Part shown: positions 14,506 through 15,067 of the stretch, piece by piece
Position numbering within the stretch: position 1 is the first letter of the stretch
Layout: the number at the start of each line of letters is the position of its first letter
DNA from: Rhodospirillaceae bacterium
GTDB taxonomy: Bacteria > Pseudomonadota > Alphaproteobacteria > UBA8366
DNA: 15,067 nt
Direction: 5' to 3'
NCBI GenBank assembly: GCA_002711555.1
Contig: PARQ01000026.1
Span: forward strand, 101,433-116,499
The notes under the pieces: model-generated
Databases searched by the model: none
Told to the model about the DNA's origin: nothing
What the model saw: the letters and a program-made list of their open reading frames with translations, nothing else
Program-made: the position numbers and the translations under genes

Positions 14506-15067
14506 TTGATAAAAAGATATAAAAAAACCTTGAAAATGGGGGTCGGAGTTATAGTGTTTTGGCTTTTTCTGGGCGGGCGAACTGTTATTGCAGAACCCAT
14601 TAAAGTTGAAATTACCCCCGCTCCGATAGCTGTCATGCCAGGACAGACAATTAAACTTGGGGCAAGCCTGTTTAATTTGCCGTCTAACGCACGTTTAAGC
14701 TGGTCTATAGATGCGTTTGGTGTCGGAGAGGCTGAGAAGGGCAGGCTTAGTAGAGACTTTCAACCTACATACACTGCTCCTCAAATTGCTCCTAAGAAAC
14801 CGATTTTTATCCAAATCCTTGCTTTCATTGATGGTGTGCCAGTTGCGGGCGCAAAATCGAAGATTATTTTCGTAGCTTCCGATGGAGGCGAAAAAAAGGG
14901 TAAGCTCAATAATGAAAGTGGCTCGGCCCGTCAAGGCGAGCCTGTGCAGGGAGACAAGCCAGGCTTGAAGGGAGGATCGAGAGGACAAGCTATATCTGGC
15001 CAAAAAGGTGAGCCAAAAAAAACCGGACAGCTTGAGGCGAAAACCAGGCTTATGCAAAAAGGCGAAC
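14506..15067 (+). CDS. Secreted protein with Ig-like domain and Gly/Lys-rich region (incomplete)
   Basis: The frame is open from 14458 to the window edge; 187 residues are visible from the chosen start. TTG 14506 is favoured because GAAAGG (14491-14496) lies nine bases before it and because it gives a complete signal peptide: basic MIKRYKKTLK, hydrophobic VGVIVFWLFLGG, and a cleavage-like VIA followed by EP (after residue 29). Starting at ATG 14536 would lose the basic region and has no SD. Residues 31-125 look like one beta-sandwich domain of bacterial Ig-like type, with PIAVMPGQTIKLGASL, ARLSWSID, YTAPQIA and AKSKIIFVA resembling strand patterns. Residues 126-187 are low-complexity, with 14 Gly and 10 Lys, including two GEP and one GDKPG motif; not a strict collagen Gly-X-Y repeat. 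I do not recognise a family. The product is probably periplasmic or cell-surface. Confidence 0.7.
   Translation, partial: MIKRYKKTLKMGVGVIVFWLFLGGRTVIAEPIKVEITPAPIAVMPGQTIKLGASLFNLPSNARLSWSIDAFGVGEAEKGRLSRDFQPTYTAPQIAPKKPIFIQILAFIDGVPVAGAKSKIIFVASDGGEKKGKLNNESGSARQGEPVQGDKPGLKGGSRGQAISGQKGEPKKTGQLEAKTRLMQKGE

Noticed and set aside
14424..15057. Two open frames on the - strand at the right edge
   Set aside because: They lie mostly or wholly opposite the + strand frame, which has an SD, a signal peptide and natural protein composition; their own sequences show no family features.

Overview
The window looks like chromosomal DNA from an AT-leaning alphaproteobacterium, perhaps a marine one. This rests on a split proton-translocating transhydrogenase (pntAA, pntAB and pntB as separate genes), a COQ9-family protein, an alphaproteobacterial-type ribosomal protein S21, a DUF1127 mini-protein, and an ABC1 kinase of the KVAQ type. 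The genus cannot be read from the sequence. No transposase, integrase, CRISPR array, tRNA or rRNA gene is visible, and coding density is high.

Layout. Bases 1-336 hold the 3' end of a glutathione S-transferase-like gene with a C-terminal membrane anchor. It converges on, and overlaps by 4 bases, a leftward pair def-coq9 (peptide deformylase, then COQ9 family; 1518-333). Divergent from def is rpsU. It has a good promoter, a foldable leader that can hide its Shine-Dalgarno (SD) sequence, and an apparent AUA start codon. A non-coding stretch of about 550 bases follows, then a DUF1127 mini-gene (2470-2658) with a strong terminator. Bases 5797-2709 (leftward) are the pntAA-pntAB-pntB operon, whose PntAA carries an unusual basic tail. 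Divergent from it is a 2OG-Fe(II) oxygenase-like gene (6038-6649). Bases 11115-6700 (leftward) form a tightly packed cluster: M3 oligopeptidase, DadA-like FAD oxidoreductase and ABC1 kinase. Divergent from that is a long-chain acyl-CoA synthetase (11187-13004). A leftward nucleotide-sugar epimerase of the UDP-glucuronate 4-epimerase type (14114-13134) and a rightward, incomplete gene for a secreted protein (14506 to the window edge) complete the window.

How the genes fit together. Much of the content is housekeeping: protein maturation and translation (def, rpsU), ubiquinone biology (COQ9, ABC1 kinase), the NADPH/proton-gradient link (pnt), peptide and amino-acid catabolism (oligopeptidase plus DadA), fatty-acid activation, and envelope polysaccharide (epimerase). 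I see no clear new multi-gene system. The features most worth a second look are the rpsU leader with its AUA start, the basic PntAA tail, the GDAP1-like anchored GST, and the secreted Gly/Lys-rich protein at the right edge.
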